From assembly GCF_003963535.1 (NCBI RefSeq), contig NZ_CP034539.1:8928001-8992000 (forward strand): a DNA stretch of 64,000 nt, written 5' to 3'. Under the pieces are notes generated by a model. The model was not told the origin of the DNA. It worked only from the letters and a program-made list of their open reading frames with translations, and searched no databases. Numbering within the stretch: position 1 is the first letter of the stretch; each line of letters starts with the position of its first letter. The translations under genes and the position numbers were made by a program. Below are positions 34,946 through 43,167 of this stretch, in pieces. This stretch comes from Streptomyces cyaneochromogenes. GTDB lineage: Bacteria; Actinomycetota; Actinomycetes; Streptomycetales; Streptomycetaceae.

Positions 34946-35503
34946 TCAGGGCCGGCCGAACCGCGTCGCCAGCCCCGGGTAGTCCACGACGAAACCGTCG
35001 TCGTCGAACGCGATGTCGCTGCGGAAGTCGCCGGAGACGAAGCGGTTCAGGCCCGGCCGCAGGTGCGTGTAGGTCTGCCGCGACGGTGTCACCGCCAGGT
35101 CCGGCACCGACACCCACGCCATCAGGAACTCCCGCTCCCCGGGCGCCAGATGGAGCCCGTGCCGCAGCACCGGCATCGTGTTGGTGAGCGGGCACAGGCC
35201 GAGGTCGCAGTCGAGGGCTCCCTCGACCTCCGGCAGCCGCTCGCCGTTCGCCGTCCACCGGCCCGCCCCGTCATGCCGCAGATCGAGCGTGCGCACACCC
35301 TCCGCGGACTCGGCGACGACCCGCAGCCGCCGCGTCACGAAGCCGTCGGCCGTGTCGAGTTCGTACGAGATCCAGTACGGCTGTGGCGTCGTGCCGACCG
35401 CCCGGCCGCGGGCCCGCAGGGCGCCGGCGCCGAGCTCGGTCCAGGCGGTCTCGATGCCCTTGCTCTCGGACACTTCCCAGGTGATGACACGTGACGTCGC
35501 CAT
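34946..35503 (-). CDS. putative glycolipid-binding domain protein (PF06475-like)
   Basis: 185-aa cytosolic protein. The pattern VITWEVSESKGIETAWTELG, YWISYELDTADGFVTRRLRV and LRHDGAGRWTANGERLPEVE, then CDLGLCPLTNTMPVLRHGLH, matches the DUF1089/putative glycolipid-binding family, distantly related to LolA/LolB-like barrels. No signal peptide, so binding of a cytosolic ligand is more likely than lipoprotein transport. ATG 35503; a strong terminator separates it from tex upstream. Confidence 0.75.
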   Translation of the reverse strand: MATSRVITWEVSESKGIETAWTELGAGALRARGRAVGTTPQPYWISYELDTADGFVTRRLRVVAESAEGVRTLDLRHDGAGRWTANGERLPEVEGALDCDLGLCPLTNTMPVLRHGLHLAPGEREFLMAWVSVPDLAVTPSRQTYTHLRPGLNRFVSGDFRSDIAFDDDGFVVDYPGLATRFGRP

Positions 35504-35523
35504 GTCGTCACCTTACGGGCGAA

Positions 35524-35564
35524 CGGGCCCGGACCCTCCGTGCCGTACGGAGGGTCCGGGCCCG
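35524..35564 (-). terminator. strong intrinsic-type hairpin after tex
   Basis: Perfect 18-bp stem (35524-35541 with 35547-35564) around a 5-nt loop. No U-tract, as usual for Streptomyces terminators. It lies downstream of tex and upstream of the next gene on the same strand. Confidence 0.8.
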
Positions 35565-35628
35565 CGTGTCGCATCAGTGCCCGCGCCGTCTGTTCAGCGG
35601 CCCTGTCCAAGTCGGCGCGTAGGCAGGC

Positions 35629-38004
35629 TCAGCGCTTGCCCTTTTTCGGGTCGAGCAGACCCGCGCGGCGCAGGGCATCGGCCATCGCGCTGTTGGCCGG
35701 CGGCGGTGCCTGGCGCGAGCCGCCGCCCGCGCCACCGCCGCCGCGCCCCTGTCGCTGCTGGGGCGGCCGCCCGCCCCGCTGCCGGCGCTCGCCGCCACCA
35801 CCCTGCTGTCCTCCCTGCGGAGTCGCCTCGTCGTCGAGGCGCAGCGTCAGGGAGATCCGCTTGCGCGGAATGTCGACGTCGAGGACCTTCACCTTGACGA
35901 TGTCACCGGGCTTCACCACGTCCCGCGGGTCCTTGACGAAGGTCTTCGACAACGCGGAGACGTGCGCCAGACCGTCCTGGTGGACACCGACGTCGATGAA
36001 CGCCCCGAACGCCGCCACGTTCGTCACGACGCCCTCCAGGACCATCCCGGACGCAAGATCGGAGATCTTCTCGACGCCCTCCTTGAAGGTGGCGGTCTTG
36101 AAGGCGGGACGCGGGTCGCGTCCGGGCTTCTCCAACTCCTTGAGGATGTCCGTCACGGTCGGCAGACCGAACGTCTCGTCCACGTAGTCGTTCGCCTTCA
36201 GGGACCGCAGCACGCCCGTGTTGCCGATGAGGGCGGCCACCTCCTGCCCGGCCGTCTTCACCATCCGCCGGACCACCGGATACGCCTCCGGGTGCACGCT
36301 GGACGCGTCCAGCGGGTCGTCGCCGCCGCGGATGCGCAGGAAGCCCGCGCACTGCTCGTACGCCTTCGGGCCGAGCCGCGCCACGTTCTTCAGCTGCGAG
36401 CGGGACGTGAACGGTCCGTTGGAGTCCCGGTGGGACACGATGTTCTCGGCGAGCCCGGAGGTGATGCCGGAGACCCGCGCGAGGAGGGGCGCGGAGGCGG
36501 TGTTGACGTCGACGCCGACGCCGTTCACACAGTCCTCGACCACCGCGTCCAGCGAGCGCGACAGCTTCACCTCGGACAGGTCGTGCTGGTACTGGCCGAC
36601 GCCGATCGACTTCGGGTCGATCTTCACGAGCTCGGCGAGCGGGTCCTGGAGCCGGCGCGCGATGGAGACGGCGCCGCGCAGCGACACGTCCATGTCGGGC
36701 AGCTCCTGCGAGGCGAACGCGGAGGCCGAGTACACGGAGGCGCCCGCCTCGGACACCATCACCTTGGTGAGCTTCAACTCGGGGTGCTTGCCGATCAGTT
36801 CGCCGGCGAGCTTGTCGGTCTCGCGCGATGCCGTGCCGTTGCCGATCGCGACCAGCTCGACCGCGTGCTCCTTCGCCAGCCGGGCGAGCTTGGCGATGGC
36901 CTCGTCCCACTTGTTGGCCGGGACGTGCGGGTAGATCACGTCGGTGGCCACCACCTTGCCGGTCGCGTCGACCACGGCGACCTTCACGCCCGTACGGAAG
37001 CCCGGGTCCAGGCCCAGCGTCGCGCGCGTGCCGGCCGGGGCGGCGAGCAGCAGGTCGCGGAGGTTGGCCGCGAAGACACCCACGGCCTCGTCCTCGGCGG
37101 CCGTGCGCAGCCGCAGCCTGAGGTCGATGCCGAGGTGCACGAGAATCCTGGTCCGCCAGGCCCAACGGACCGTGTCCGTCAGCCACTTGTCGGCCGGGCG
37201 GCCGCGGTCGGCGATCTCGAACCTGTGGGCGACGATCCCTTCGTACGAAGACGGGCCCTCCGTGGGCTCCTCCGGCTCCAGGACGAGGTCCAGAACCTCT
37301 TCCTTCTCGCCGCGGAGCATGGCGAGGATCCGGTGCGAGGGGAGCTCGGTGAAGGGCTCGGCGAAGTCGAAGTAGTCGGCGAACTTCGCGCCCGCCTCCT
37401 CCTTGCCCTCCCGCACCTTGGCGGCCAGCCGGCCGCGCACCCACATGCGCTCGCGCAGCTCGCCGATCAGGTCGGCGTCCTCCGAGAACCGCTCGGTGAG
37501 GATCGCGCGGGCGCCCTCCAGGGCGGCCTGAGGATCGGCGACGCCCTTGTCGGCGTCCACGAACGCGGCGGCCGCGGCGAGGGGATCGACGGTCGGGTCA
37601 CCGAGGAGCCCCTCGGCGAGCGGCTCGAGACCGGCCTCCCGGGCGATCTGCGCCTTGGTCCGGCGCTTCGGCTTGTACGGCAGGTAGATGTCCTCGAGCC
37701 GTGCCTTGGTCTCGGCGCCGCGGATCTGCGCCTCCAACTCCTCGGTCAGCTTGCCCTGCTCGCGCACCGAGTCGAGGATCGCCGTCCGCCGCTCCTCCAG
37801 CTCCCGCAGATAGCGCAGCCGCTCCTCGATCGTGCGCAGCTGCGCGTCGTCGAGCATCTCGGTCGCTTCCTTGCGGTAGCGGGCGATGAAGGGCACCGTC
37901 GAACCGCCGTCGAGCAGCTCCACGGCAGCCTTCACCTGCCGCTCCCGTACGCCGAGCTCCGCGGCGATCCTGCCTTCGATGGACCCTACGAGGGGTGTCG
38001 TCAC
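35629..38004 (-). CDS. tex: Tex RNA-binding transcription accessory protein
   Basis: 791-aa Tex. Order: Tex N-terminal helical domain (SIEGRIAAELGVRERQVKAA, FIARYRKEATEMLDDAQLR), YqgF/RNase H-like core (LGLDPGFRTGVKVAVVDATG), helix-hairpin-helix repeats (LLARVSGITSGLAENIVSHR, VARLGPKAYEQCAGFLRIRG) and an S1 RNA-binding domain near 635-710 (GVVTNVAAFGAFIDVGVHQD). The last ~75 residues are Gly/Arg/Gln-rich, an RGG-like tail beyond the usual Tex length. GTG 38004 (TTPLVGS) is preferred over an in-frame GTG at 38025 because the family begins there. Tex proteins bind nucleic acids and affect transcription. Confidence 0.93.
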   Translation of the reverse strand: MTTPLVGSIEGRIAAELGVRERQVKAAVELLDGGSTVPFIARYRKEATEMLDDAQLRTIEERLRYLRELEERRTAILDSVREQGKLTEELEAQIRGAETKARLEDIYLPYKPKRRTKAQIAREAGLEPLAEGLLGDPTVDPLAAAAAFVDADKGVADPQAALEGARAILTERFSEDADLIGELRERMWVRGRLAAKVREGKEEAGAKFADYFDFAEPFTELPSHRILAMLRGEKEEVLDLVLEPEEPTEGPSSYEGIVAHRFEIADRGRPADKWLTDTVRWAWRTRILVHLGIDLRLRLRTAAEDEAVGVFAANLRDLLLAAPAGTRATLGLDPGFRTGVKVAVVDATGKVVATDVIYPHVPANKWDEAIAKLARLAKEHAVELVAIGNGTASRETDKLAGELIGKHPELKLTKVMVSEAGASVYSASAFASQELPDMDVSLRGAVSIARRLQDPLAELVKIDPKSIGVGQYQHDLSEVKLSRSLDAVVEDCVNGVGVDVNTASAPLLARVSGITSGLAENIVSHRDSNGPFTSRSQLKNVARLGPKAYEQCAGFLRIRGGDDPLDASSVHPEAYPVVRRMVKTAGQEVAALIGNTGVLRSLKANDYVDETFGLPTVTDILKELEKPGRDPRPAFKTATFKEGVEKISDLASGMVLEGVVTNVAAFGAFIDVGVHQDGLAHVSALSKTFVKDPRDVVKPGDIVKVKVLDVDIPRKRISLTLRLDDEATPQGGQQGGGGERRQRGGRPPQQRQGRGGGGAGGGSRQAPPPANSAMADALRRAGLLDPKKGKR

Positions 38005-38107
38005 GATCCCGTCCCGCTTTCTCACTGAGGTTGCGCGGCAATTGTGGCAGGTGGCACCGACAACCGGGGATCAGGGCGGCAACCCGGCCGGTCGTGGCGG
38101 GTCGGAA

Positions 38108-38248
38108 TCAGGCCCTGCGGCCGCGTGCGCTGCCCGAGGCACCGCCGAAGAGCCGCGCGAGGGCCCGGAACGGCAAGGTCACGACGGTGGCGATGGCGCC
38201 GCCGATCTGCCGGAGTACGTCTGCGATGGCGCGAAGCACGTGGTTCAC
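38108..38248 (-). CDS. LPFR-motif small protein
   Basis: 46-aa frame with GTG at 38248 preceded by AAAGGACA. The peptide (MNHVLRAIADVLRQIGGAIA, then TVVTLPFRALARLFGGASGS) is an amphipathic/hydrophobic helix followed by the LPFR motif and a basic end. This matches the small LPFR family known in Streptomyces; function unknown, membrane association likely. It lies between the SCO6745-family gene and tex, all on one strand. Confidence 0.7.
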   Translation of the reverse strand: MNHVLRAIADVLRQIGGAIATVVTLPFRALARLFGGASGSARGRRA

Positions 38249-38344
38249 CTGTCCTTTCCCGGCCACGGCGGCCGGTCGGGGACCGGGTACCGCGGTTGGG
38301 GCCCGGCATGCGGCACGGCCCTGATCGCGCGTTCGCCGCGCGGC

Positions 38345-39214
38345 TCAGCCCTTGCCGATCAGATCCCCCGGGAACGCCCCCGCCGCCGCCACCGCCCGGG
38401 CGAACCCCGCCCCGAGCTCGGTCAGCCGCGCCACGCCCTCCATCCCGAGTTGCTCGTACGGCGCCCGGTCCAGCCGGTCCGTCTCGGACTCGATCTCCTC
38501 GCGCAGGGCGACCCCCTGCGGCGTCAGCCCGCCCGCACCGTCCACGAGCCCCCGCTCACGCAGCCGCCCCGACGCCGCGTCCCAGTCCTCCCGCGTCCAG
38601 CCGCGCGTGGCGCACACCCACTTCGGCGTCATGCCCTTGCCGGTCGCGGTGTGCGTCACCACCGCCTCCAGACCGTCGAGCCCCGCCGAGACCAACACGG
38701 CCAGATGCCCGTCACCCCGGTGCTCACGCAGCAGCGTCGCGGCGTGGAAGTAGGCAAGGTGCGGCTCCTCGGGGACCGGCAGGTCCGCGTGTGCCGAGTA
38801 CAGCGGCCGGGCGCTGCGCGAGCACGCCTCGGCGGCCCGCAGCGCGAGCCGTGCGGCCTCCGCCATCTCCGGGGACGTCAGCACCTCCTCGCCGAGCAGC
38901 CGCCGCAGCGTCGCGTCGACCGCACGCGCGCGTGCCGCCAGCACGTCCTCGGGCGAGGCGACCGCCCAGATCGCGGGTACGTGCCGGGCCACCAGGTCGT
39001 GCTTGTAGTTGTAGAACGTCGCCGTCACCGCACCCGCGCCGACCGGCCCCAGTGCCGCCGCCCGGACCGCGAAGTTGACGGCCCTGGGGTGCGTGATGCC
39101 GAGAGCGGCGAGTTCCGTACCCAGCTCCGGGGCGAAGTAGGACGCCGCGTGCAGGGTGTTCAGCATGTTGTGGCAGCGGCGGCCGGCACGGGGTTCGAGG
39201 GCGGCAGTAGTCAT
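38345..39214 (-). CDS. SCO6745-family protein (predicted HTH-containing)
   Basis: 289-aa soluble, mainly helical protein of the SCO6745 family. Opens with RRCHNMLNTLHAASYFAPEL, then FYNYKHDLVARHVPAIWAVA; the C-terminal ~100 residues look like a winged-helix unit (TATGKGMTPKWVCATRGWTR, GGLTPQGVALREEIESETDR). It is found mostly in actinomycetes and its role is unknown. ATG 39214 lies 11 nt from a perfect 6-4-6 dyad in its promoter. It diverges from the GlxA-type regulator. Confidence 0.82.
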   Translation of the reverse strand: MTTAALEPRAGRRCHNMLNTLHAASYFAPELGTELAALGITHPRAVNFAVRAAALGPVGAGAVTATFYNYKHDLVARHVPAIWAVASPEDVLAARARAVDATLRRLLGEEVLTSPEMAEAARLALRAAEACSRSARPLYSAHADLPVPEEPHLAYFHAATLLREHRGDGHLAVLVSAGLDGLEAVVTHTATGKGMTPKWVCATRGWTREDWDAASGRLRERGLVDGAGGLTPQGVALREEIESETDRLDRAPYEQLGMEGVARLTELGAGFARAVAAAGAFPGDLIGKG

Positions 39215-39224
39215 GGCCGGACCT

Positions 39225-39240
39225 TACCAACCGCTTGGTA
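39225..39240. promoter_or_regulatory. perfect 6-4-6 dyad between SCO6745-family and glxA-type genes
   Basis: TACCAACCGCTTGGTA: TACCAA and TTGGTA are exact inverted repeats separated by CCGC. This resembles a TetR-family operator. It sits 10 nt upstream of the SCO6745-family start and within the shared 125-nt divergent promoter region. Confidence 0.5.
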
Positions 39241-39338
39241 CGTCCGGTACGCCTCGCGCACGCGCGCGTGGAGGGTGGCAGAAAAGGTGGGGGACTCGTC
39301 ATTGCCGCCCCCCGAGCGGTCGCCGAAGAATCGGTGCC

Positions 39339-40298
39339 ATGGCGCAGCGAACCGTTCTCTTCGTACTCTTCGACGACGTGCAGAGCCTCGATGTCACCGG
39401 GCCGTTGGAGGTCTTCGCGGGGGCCGAGTCACACACGCCGGGCTCGTATCGCATCCGCACGGCCTCCCTGGACGGCGGTCCCGTCCGCACCTCCGGCGGC
39501 CTGACCGTCGTACCGGATCATGCCCTCGCCGACGCCCCCGACCCGCACATCCTCGTCGTCCCGGGCGGCAGGGGCACCCGTGGCCCGCAACCCGACCTGA
39601 CGGACTGGCTGCGCGAGCACGGCCCCCGTGCCGAGCGTCTGGTCTCCGTCTGCACAGGCGCCATCCTGCTCGCCGCGGCGGGCCTGCTCGACGGCCGCCG
39701 TGCCACGACCCACTGGGCGTACTGCGACAAACTCGCCCGCGACCACCCGGCCGTCGACGTCGACCCGGACCCGATCTACGTCCGCGACGGTCATGTCGCC
39801 ACCTCCGCCGGCGTGACCTCGGGCATCGACCTCGCCCTCGCCCTGGTCGAGGAGGACCTCGGCCGGGACGTCGCCCTCGCAATCGCCCGCCACCTGGTCG
39901 TCTTCCTGCGCCGACCGGGAAACCAGGCCCAGTTCAGCGCCCAGCTCGCCGCCCAGACCGCCCAGCGCGAGCCCCTGCGGGACGTCCAGCGCTGGATCAC
40001 CGAGCACCCCGACGCCGATCTGACGGTCGATGCGCTGGCCGCCCGCGCGAGCCTCTCCCCGCGGCATTTCGCCCGCGCCTTCCAGAACGAGACCGGTATG
40101 ACCCCCGGCCGGTACGTCGACCGGGTCCGCCTGGAACACGCCCGCCGCCTCCTTGAGGACACCGGCGACGGAGTCGAGGAGATCTCCCGCGCCTGTGGCT
40201 ACGGCACCCCCGAGGCCATGCGGCGCGCCTTCGTCAAGAGCCTCGGGACCGCCCCGGTCGAGTACCGCCGCCGGTTCCGCCCCGTGGCCGCCCAGTGA
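39339..40298 (+). CDS. GlxA-type transcriptional regulator (DJ-1/PfpI plus AraC HTH)
   Basis: 319-aa regulator. The N-terminal DJ-1/PfpI amidotransferase-like domain covers residues ~4-190 (LFDDVQSLDVTGPLEVFAGA; elbow SVCTGAILLAAAGLLDGRRA with Cys). The AraC HTH covers ~215-315 (VDALAARASLSPRHFARAFQ; MRRAFVKSLGTAPVEYRRRF). GlxA/CdhR-like proteins sense small metabolites such as carnitine, arginine or isonitrile-related compounds; ligand unknown here. ATG 39339. The next gene, 65 nt downstream, encodes a stand-alone DJ-1 protein, the usual target-partner arrangement. Confidence 0.9.
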   Translation: MAQRTVLFVLFDDVQSLDVTGPLEVFAGAESHTPGSYRIRTASLDGGPVRTSGGLTVVPDHALADAPDPHILVVPGGRGTRGPQPDLTDWLREHGPRAERLVSVCTGAILLAAAGLLDGRRATTHWAYCDKLARDHPAVDVDPDPIYVRDGHVATSAGVTSGIDLALALVEEDLGRDVALAIARHLVVFLRRPGNQAQFSAQLAAQTAQREPLRDVQRWITEHPDADLTVDALAARASLSPRHFARAFQNETGMTPGRYVDRVRLEHARRLLEDTGDGVEEISRACGYGTPEAMRRAFVKSLGTAPVEYRRRFRPVAAQ

Positions 40299-40363
40299 GC
40301 CCGACAGACGCCGTCCAGCAAGCCCGACCAACACCGGGCGCAAGCCCGGCGGAAAGGGAAACC

Positions 40364-40999
40364 ATGCAGATCGCGATGGTCCTGTACGACCGCTTCACCG
40401 CCCTCGACATCGTGGGGCCCTACGAGGCCCTGAGCCGGCTCCCGGACGCGCAGGTCGACTTCGTCGCCGCCGAGGCGGGCCCCGTGCGCGCCGACACGGG
40501 GTTCCTCGCCCTCACGGCGGACAAGACGCTGGCCGACGTGCCGCACCCGGACGTCGTGGTGGTGCCCGGCGGGCCCGGCACCTTCGCCGAGATCGAGAAC
40601 AAGGCCCTCCTGGAGTGGCTCAGGACCGCTGACACCACGAGCACCTGGACGACCTCCGTCTGCAGCGGCTCACTGCTCCTCGCCGCCGCCGGCCTTCTGG
40701 AGGGCCGCCGCGCCACCTCCCACTGGCTCACCCTGGACTTCCTGCCGCAGTACGGCGCCGAGCCCACGGGCGAGCGGGTTGTGCCCGACGGGAAGTACAT
40801 CACCGCGGCCGGGGTCTCCTCCGGCATCGACATGGGCCTGACCCTCGTCGGGAAGATCGCCGGTGACGAACACGCCCAGGCCGTACAGCTGTTGATCGAG
40901 TACGACCCGCAGCCGCCCTACGACGCCGGCTCCCCGCAGAAGGCCCCCGCCCACCTCGTCGAGGAGTTCCGCACGAACAGCCGGTTCAGTCTGACGTAG
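40364..40999 (+). CDS. DJ-1/PfpI family protein (isonitrile hydratase-like)
   Basis: 211-aa enzyme of the DJ-1 superfamily. Conserved Asp in YDRFTALDIVGPYEALSRLP and nucleophile Cys in TSVCSGSLLLAAAGLLEGRR followed by ATSHW, as in cyclohexyl-isocyanide hydratase (InhA). AGVSSGIDMGLTLVGKIAGD also matches that group. ATG 40364 is chosen for the GGAAAGGG five bases upstream; a GTG overlapping the previous stop (40295) is possible. It is likely controlled by the GlxA-type regulator just upstream. It ends tail-to-tail with the enoyl-CoA hydratase, the two genes overlapping by 14 nt. Confidence 0.85.
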   Translation: MQIAMVLYDRFTALDIVGPYEALSRLPDAQVDFVAAEAGPVRADTGFLALTADKTLADVPHPDVVVVPGGPGTFAEIENKALLEWLRTADTTSTWTTSVCSGSLLLAAAGLLEGRRATSHWLTLDFLPQYGAEPTGERVVPDGKYITAAGVSSGIDMGLTLVGKIAGDEHAQAVQLLIEYDPQPPYDAGSPQKAPAHLVEEFRTNSRFSLT

Positions 41000-41735
41000 T
41001 CCAGGTGAAGCGCGGCTGCCTGCGCTCCAGGAACGCGGCGACGCCCTCCGCGGTGTCGCCGCTTGCGCGTGCCAGCCCCGCCCAGTGCTCGTCGCGGTCG
41101 GTGCGTCCGTTCGCGAACTCCTTCGCCGCGGCCTGCGTCAGCTGGGAGCGCGACACCAGGATCCGGGTGAACTCCGCGACCCGCTTGCCGAGTTCGCCCT
41201 CGGGCAGCACCTCGTCCACCAGGCCCGTCCGCAAGGCCCGCTCCGAGTCGACCAACTCACCCGAGAACAGCAGGTACTTGGCGGTGGCCGGTCCCACCAG
41301 CGACACCAACCGCCGGGTGGAGGACGCCGGATACACGATCCCGAGCTTGGCCGGCGTCACCCCGAACAGCGACCCCTCCTCGGCGAACCGCAGATCGCAC
41401 GCCGCCGCCAGCTGCGACCCGCCGCCCACGCAGTGGCCGCGGATCGCCGCCAGCGTCGGCTTCGGGAAGGCGGCCAGCGCCTCCTCCGCGGCCACGGCCA
41501 GCTCCTGCGCCTCCTTGGGCGACCCCTGAAGCGTGGAGATGTCGGCGCCCGCGCAGAACGTCCCGCCCTCGCCGGTCAGCACCAGCGCACGAACGGCCGG
41601 ATCGGCGGCCAGCGTGCCGAGCAGCGGCGGCAGCGCCCGCCACATCGCGGCCGTCATCGCGTTGCGCTTGGCCGGATGGTGGATGACGACGGTGGCGACC
41701 GAGTCGGTGACGCTGTGCAGCAGCTGGGGCTCCAT
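40986..41735 (-). CDS. enoyl-CoA hydratase/isomerase (crotonase family)
   Basis: 249-aa crotonase. The oxyanion-hole strand is TFCAGADISTLQG; the second is IRGHCVGGGSQLAAACDLRF; then LFGVTPAKLGIVYPASSTRR. The hydratase Glu that normally follows in the second loop reads GGGSQ, so one of the two catalytic glutamates may be missing; the second region (PAKLGIVYP) has no obvious Glu either. It may therefore be an isomerase, hydrolase or other crotonase. ATG 41735; the stop lies inside the opposite DJ-1 gene. Confidence 0.82.
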   Translation of the reverse strand: MEPQLLHSVTDSVATVVIHHPAKRNAMTAAMWRALPPLLGTLAADPAVRALVLTGEGGTFCAGADISTLQGSPKEAQELAVAAEEALAAFPKPTLAAIRGHCVGGGSQLAAACDLRFAEEGSLFGVTPAKLGIVYPASSTRRLVSLVGPATAKYLLFSGELVDSERALRTGLVDEVLPEGELGKRVAEFTRILVSRSQLTQAAAKEFANGRTDRDEHWAGLARASGDTAEGVAAFLERRQPRFTWTTSD

Positions 41736-41855
41736 GCGGCGGATGCTATCCGCTGCGCCGAACAGCCGATCAGGAAGGGCCCCGAAGTCGATCACGACGG
41801 AGGGTGCAGGAGAGAGGGGCAAGAGGAGTCGGCAAGGTCGATCGAGGAGGCGCTG

Positions 41856-42452
41856 ATGGGCAGGTCCACCAAACCCACGGGCGAGGCGGCGAAACTCCGG
41901 CGCGGGTTCAGCTGGCTCGCCGTCCTCGGGGTGCTGCTGGTCGTCGCGGGAGTGATCGGCCTGCTCTACACCGCCTTCGCCACCCTGACGTCGATGCTGC
42001 TGTTCGGCTGGCTGCTGCTGATCGGCGGGGTCGTCGGTCTGCTGCACGCGGTCCAGGCGCGCGGCACCAACTTCTTCTGGCTCGGTGTGGTCGTCGCCGC
42101 GCTGAACATCGCGGCCGGCGTGGTGGTGATCCGCAGACCGGAGGCGGCGGCCGAGGCGCTGGCCATGTTCGCCGCCCTGCTGTTCCTCACCGGCGGGCTG
42201 TTCCGGCTGGTCGGCAGCCTGGTGGTGCGCGGTCCGCAGTTCGGCTGGACGCTGCTGCAGGGCGCCTTCGACCTGGTCCTGGGCATCCTGGTGCTCAGTT
42301 CCTGGCCCAGCAGCAGGTACGTCATCGGTACCCTCTTCTCCCTCGCCCTGCTCTTCGACGGACTCGGCCTCATCGCCACCGGCTACGGCGGCCGCCGGAT
42401 CGTCGGCATGGTCGCGGAGAAGGACGCCGCCAAACCCGTACAACCCGAATAG
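41856..42452 (+). CDS. HdeD-family membrane protein
   Basis: 198-aa protein with six hydrophobic helices in three pairs, the DUF308/HdeD layout (LAVLGVLLVVAGVIGLLYTA, LLFGWLLLIGGVVGLLHAVQ, FFWLGVVVAALNIAAGVVVI, LAMFAALLFLTGGLFRLVGS). HdeD is an acid-resistance membrane protein in enterics; its action in actinomycetes is unknown. GAGGAGG is five bases before ATG 41856. Confidence 0.85.
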   Translation: MGRSTKPTGEAAKLRRGFSWLAVLGVLLVVAGVIGLLYTAFATLTSMLLFGWLLLIGGVVGLLHAVQARGTNFFWLGVVVAALNIAAGVVVIRRPEAAAEALAMFAALLFLTGGLFRLVGSLVVRGPQFGWTLLQGAFDLVLGILVLSSWPSSRYVIGTLFSLALLFDGLGLIATGYGGRRIVGMVAEKDAAKPVQPE

Positions 42453-42512
42453 TTCGCCAAGTCGGCACGAGCGGGGACAGGAGCGGTCCCACAACTGACC
42501 GTGTCATACGCC

Positions 42513-42528
42513 AACGATCAGAATCGTT
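42513..42528. promoter_or_regulatory. perfect 6-4-6 dyad upstream of the anti-sigma-like gene
   Basis: AACGATCAGAATCGTT: exact inverted repeat AACGAT/ATCGTT with a 4-bp centre, 63 nt before the start of the ATPase gene. A binding site for an unknown regulator is possible. Confidence 0.35.
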
Positions 42529-42591
42529 CGATACCCGCTGACTTGTGTTCAGTTCTACGGTCCGGACCTGTGCGTTACCAACACTCGAGGT

Positions 42592-43137
42592 GTGGTGACA
42601 ATCGAGCGCGAGGGTGGCGACCGGACGATGGAGAACCATGGGCGCGGGTCCGGCCCACGCCCAGCAGGCGACGCGGACGAGCCCCTTGGTCAGCGGCCGC
42701 CGAATCCACTGCCGTACGAAGGCGTCTGGCGGTTCACCGCCCCCGCCGTCGAGGCCTCGGTCCCGCAGGCGCGGCACGCCGTACGGGACCTGCTGTACCG
42801 CCAGGGCGTGCCGGTCTCGGACGACCTGGTCCAGGGACTGCTACTGATCATTTCGGAGCTGGTCACCAACGCCGTGAGGCACGCGGCGCTGCTGTCGCCG
42901 ATGCTCGCCGTGGAGGTCGCCGTCGGCGCCGAGTGGCTGCGGGTCTCCGTGGAGGACAACCATCCCTACCGCCCGACCGCCCTGGAGGCGGACCACGGCC
43001 AGACCGGCGGCCGTGGGCTGCTCCTGGTGCGTGAGGTGACGCGGGAGGCGGGCGGCGTGTGCGACGTCGAGCACACGGCGAGCGGGGGCAAGGTGATCTG
43101 GGCGGCCGTACCGCTCAAGCCCGTGCACGTGCCCTAG
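42592..43137 (+). CDS. ATP-binding anti-sigma/regulatory protein (HATPase_c, RsbW-like)
   Basis: 181-aa single-domain GHKL ATPase. The N box is ISELVTNAVRHAALLSP (Glu and Asn), the G1 box is SVEDNHPYRP and the G2 is TGGRGLLLVREVT. Streptomyces have dozens of such proteins acting as anti-sigma factors or as partners of SpoIIE-type phosphatases and STAS antagonists; none of these partners is adjacent. GTG 42592 is used; ATG 42628 is an alternative. Disordered first ~45 residues. Confidence 0.85.
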   Translation: MVTIEREGGDRTMENHGRGSGPRPAGDADEPLGQRPPNPLPYEGVWRFTAPAVEASVPQARHAVRDLLYRQGVPVSDDLVQGLLLIISELVTNAVRHAALLSPMLAVEVAVGAEWLRVSVEDNHPYRPTALEADHGQTGGRGLLLVREVTREAGGVCDVEHTASGGKVIWAAVPLKPVHVP

Positions 43138-43167
43138 AGGCGGTCCGGCGGATCGGGGCCCGCCTCG

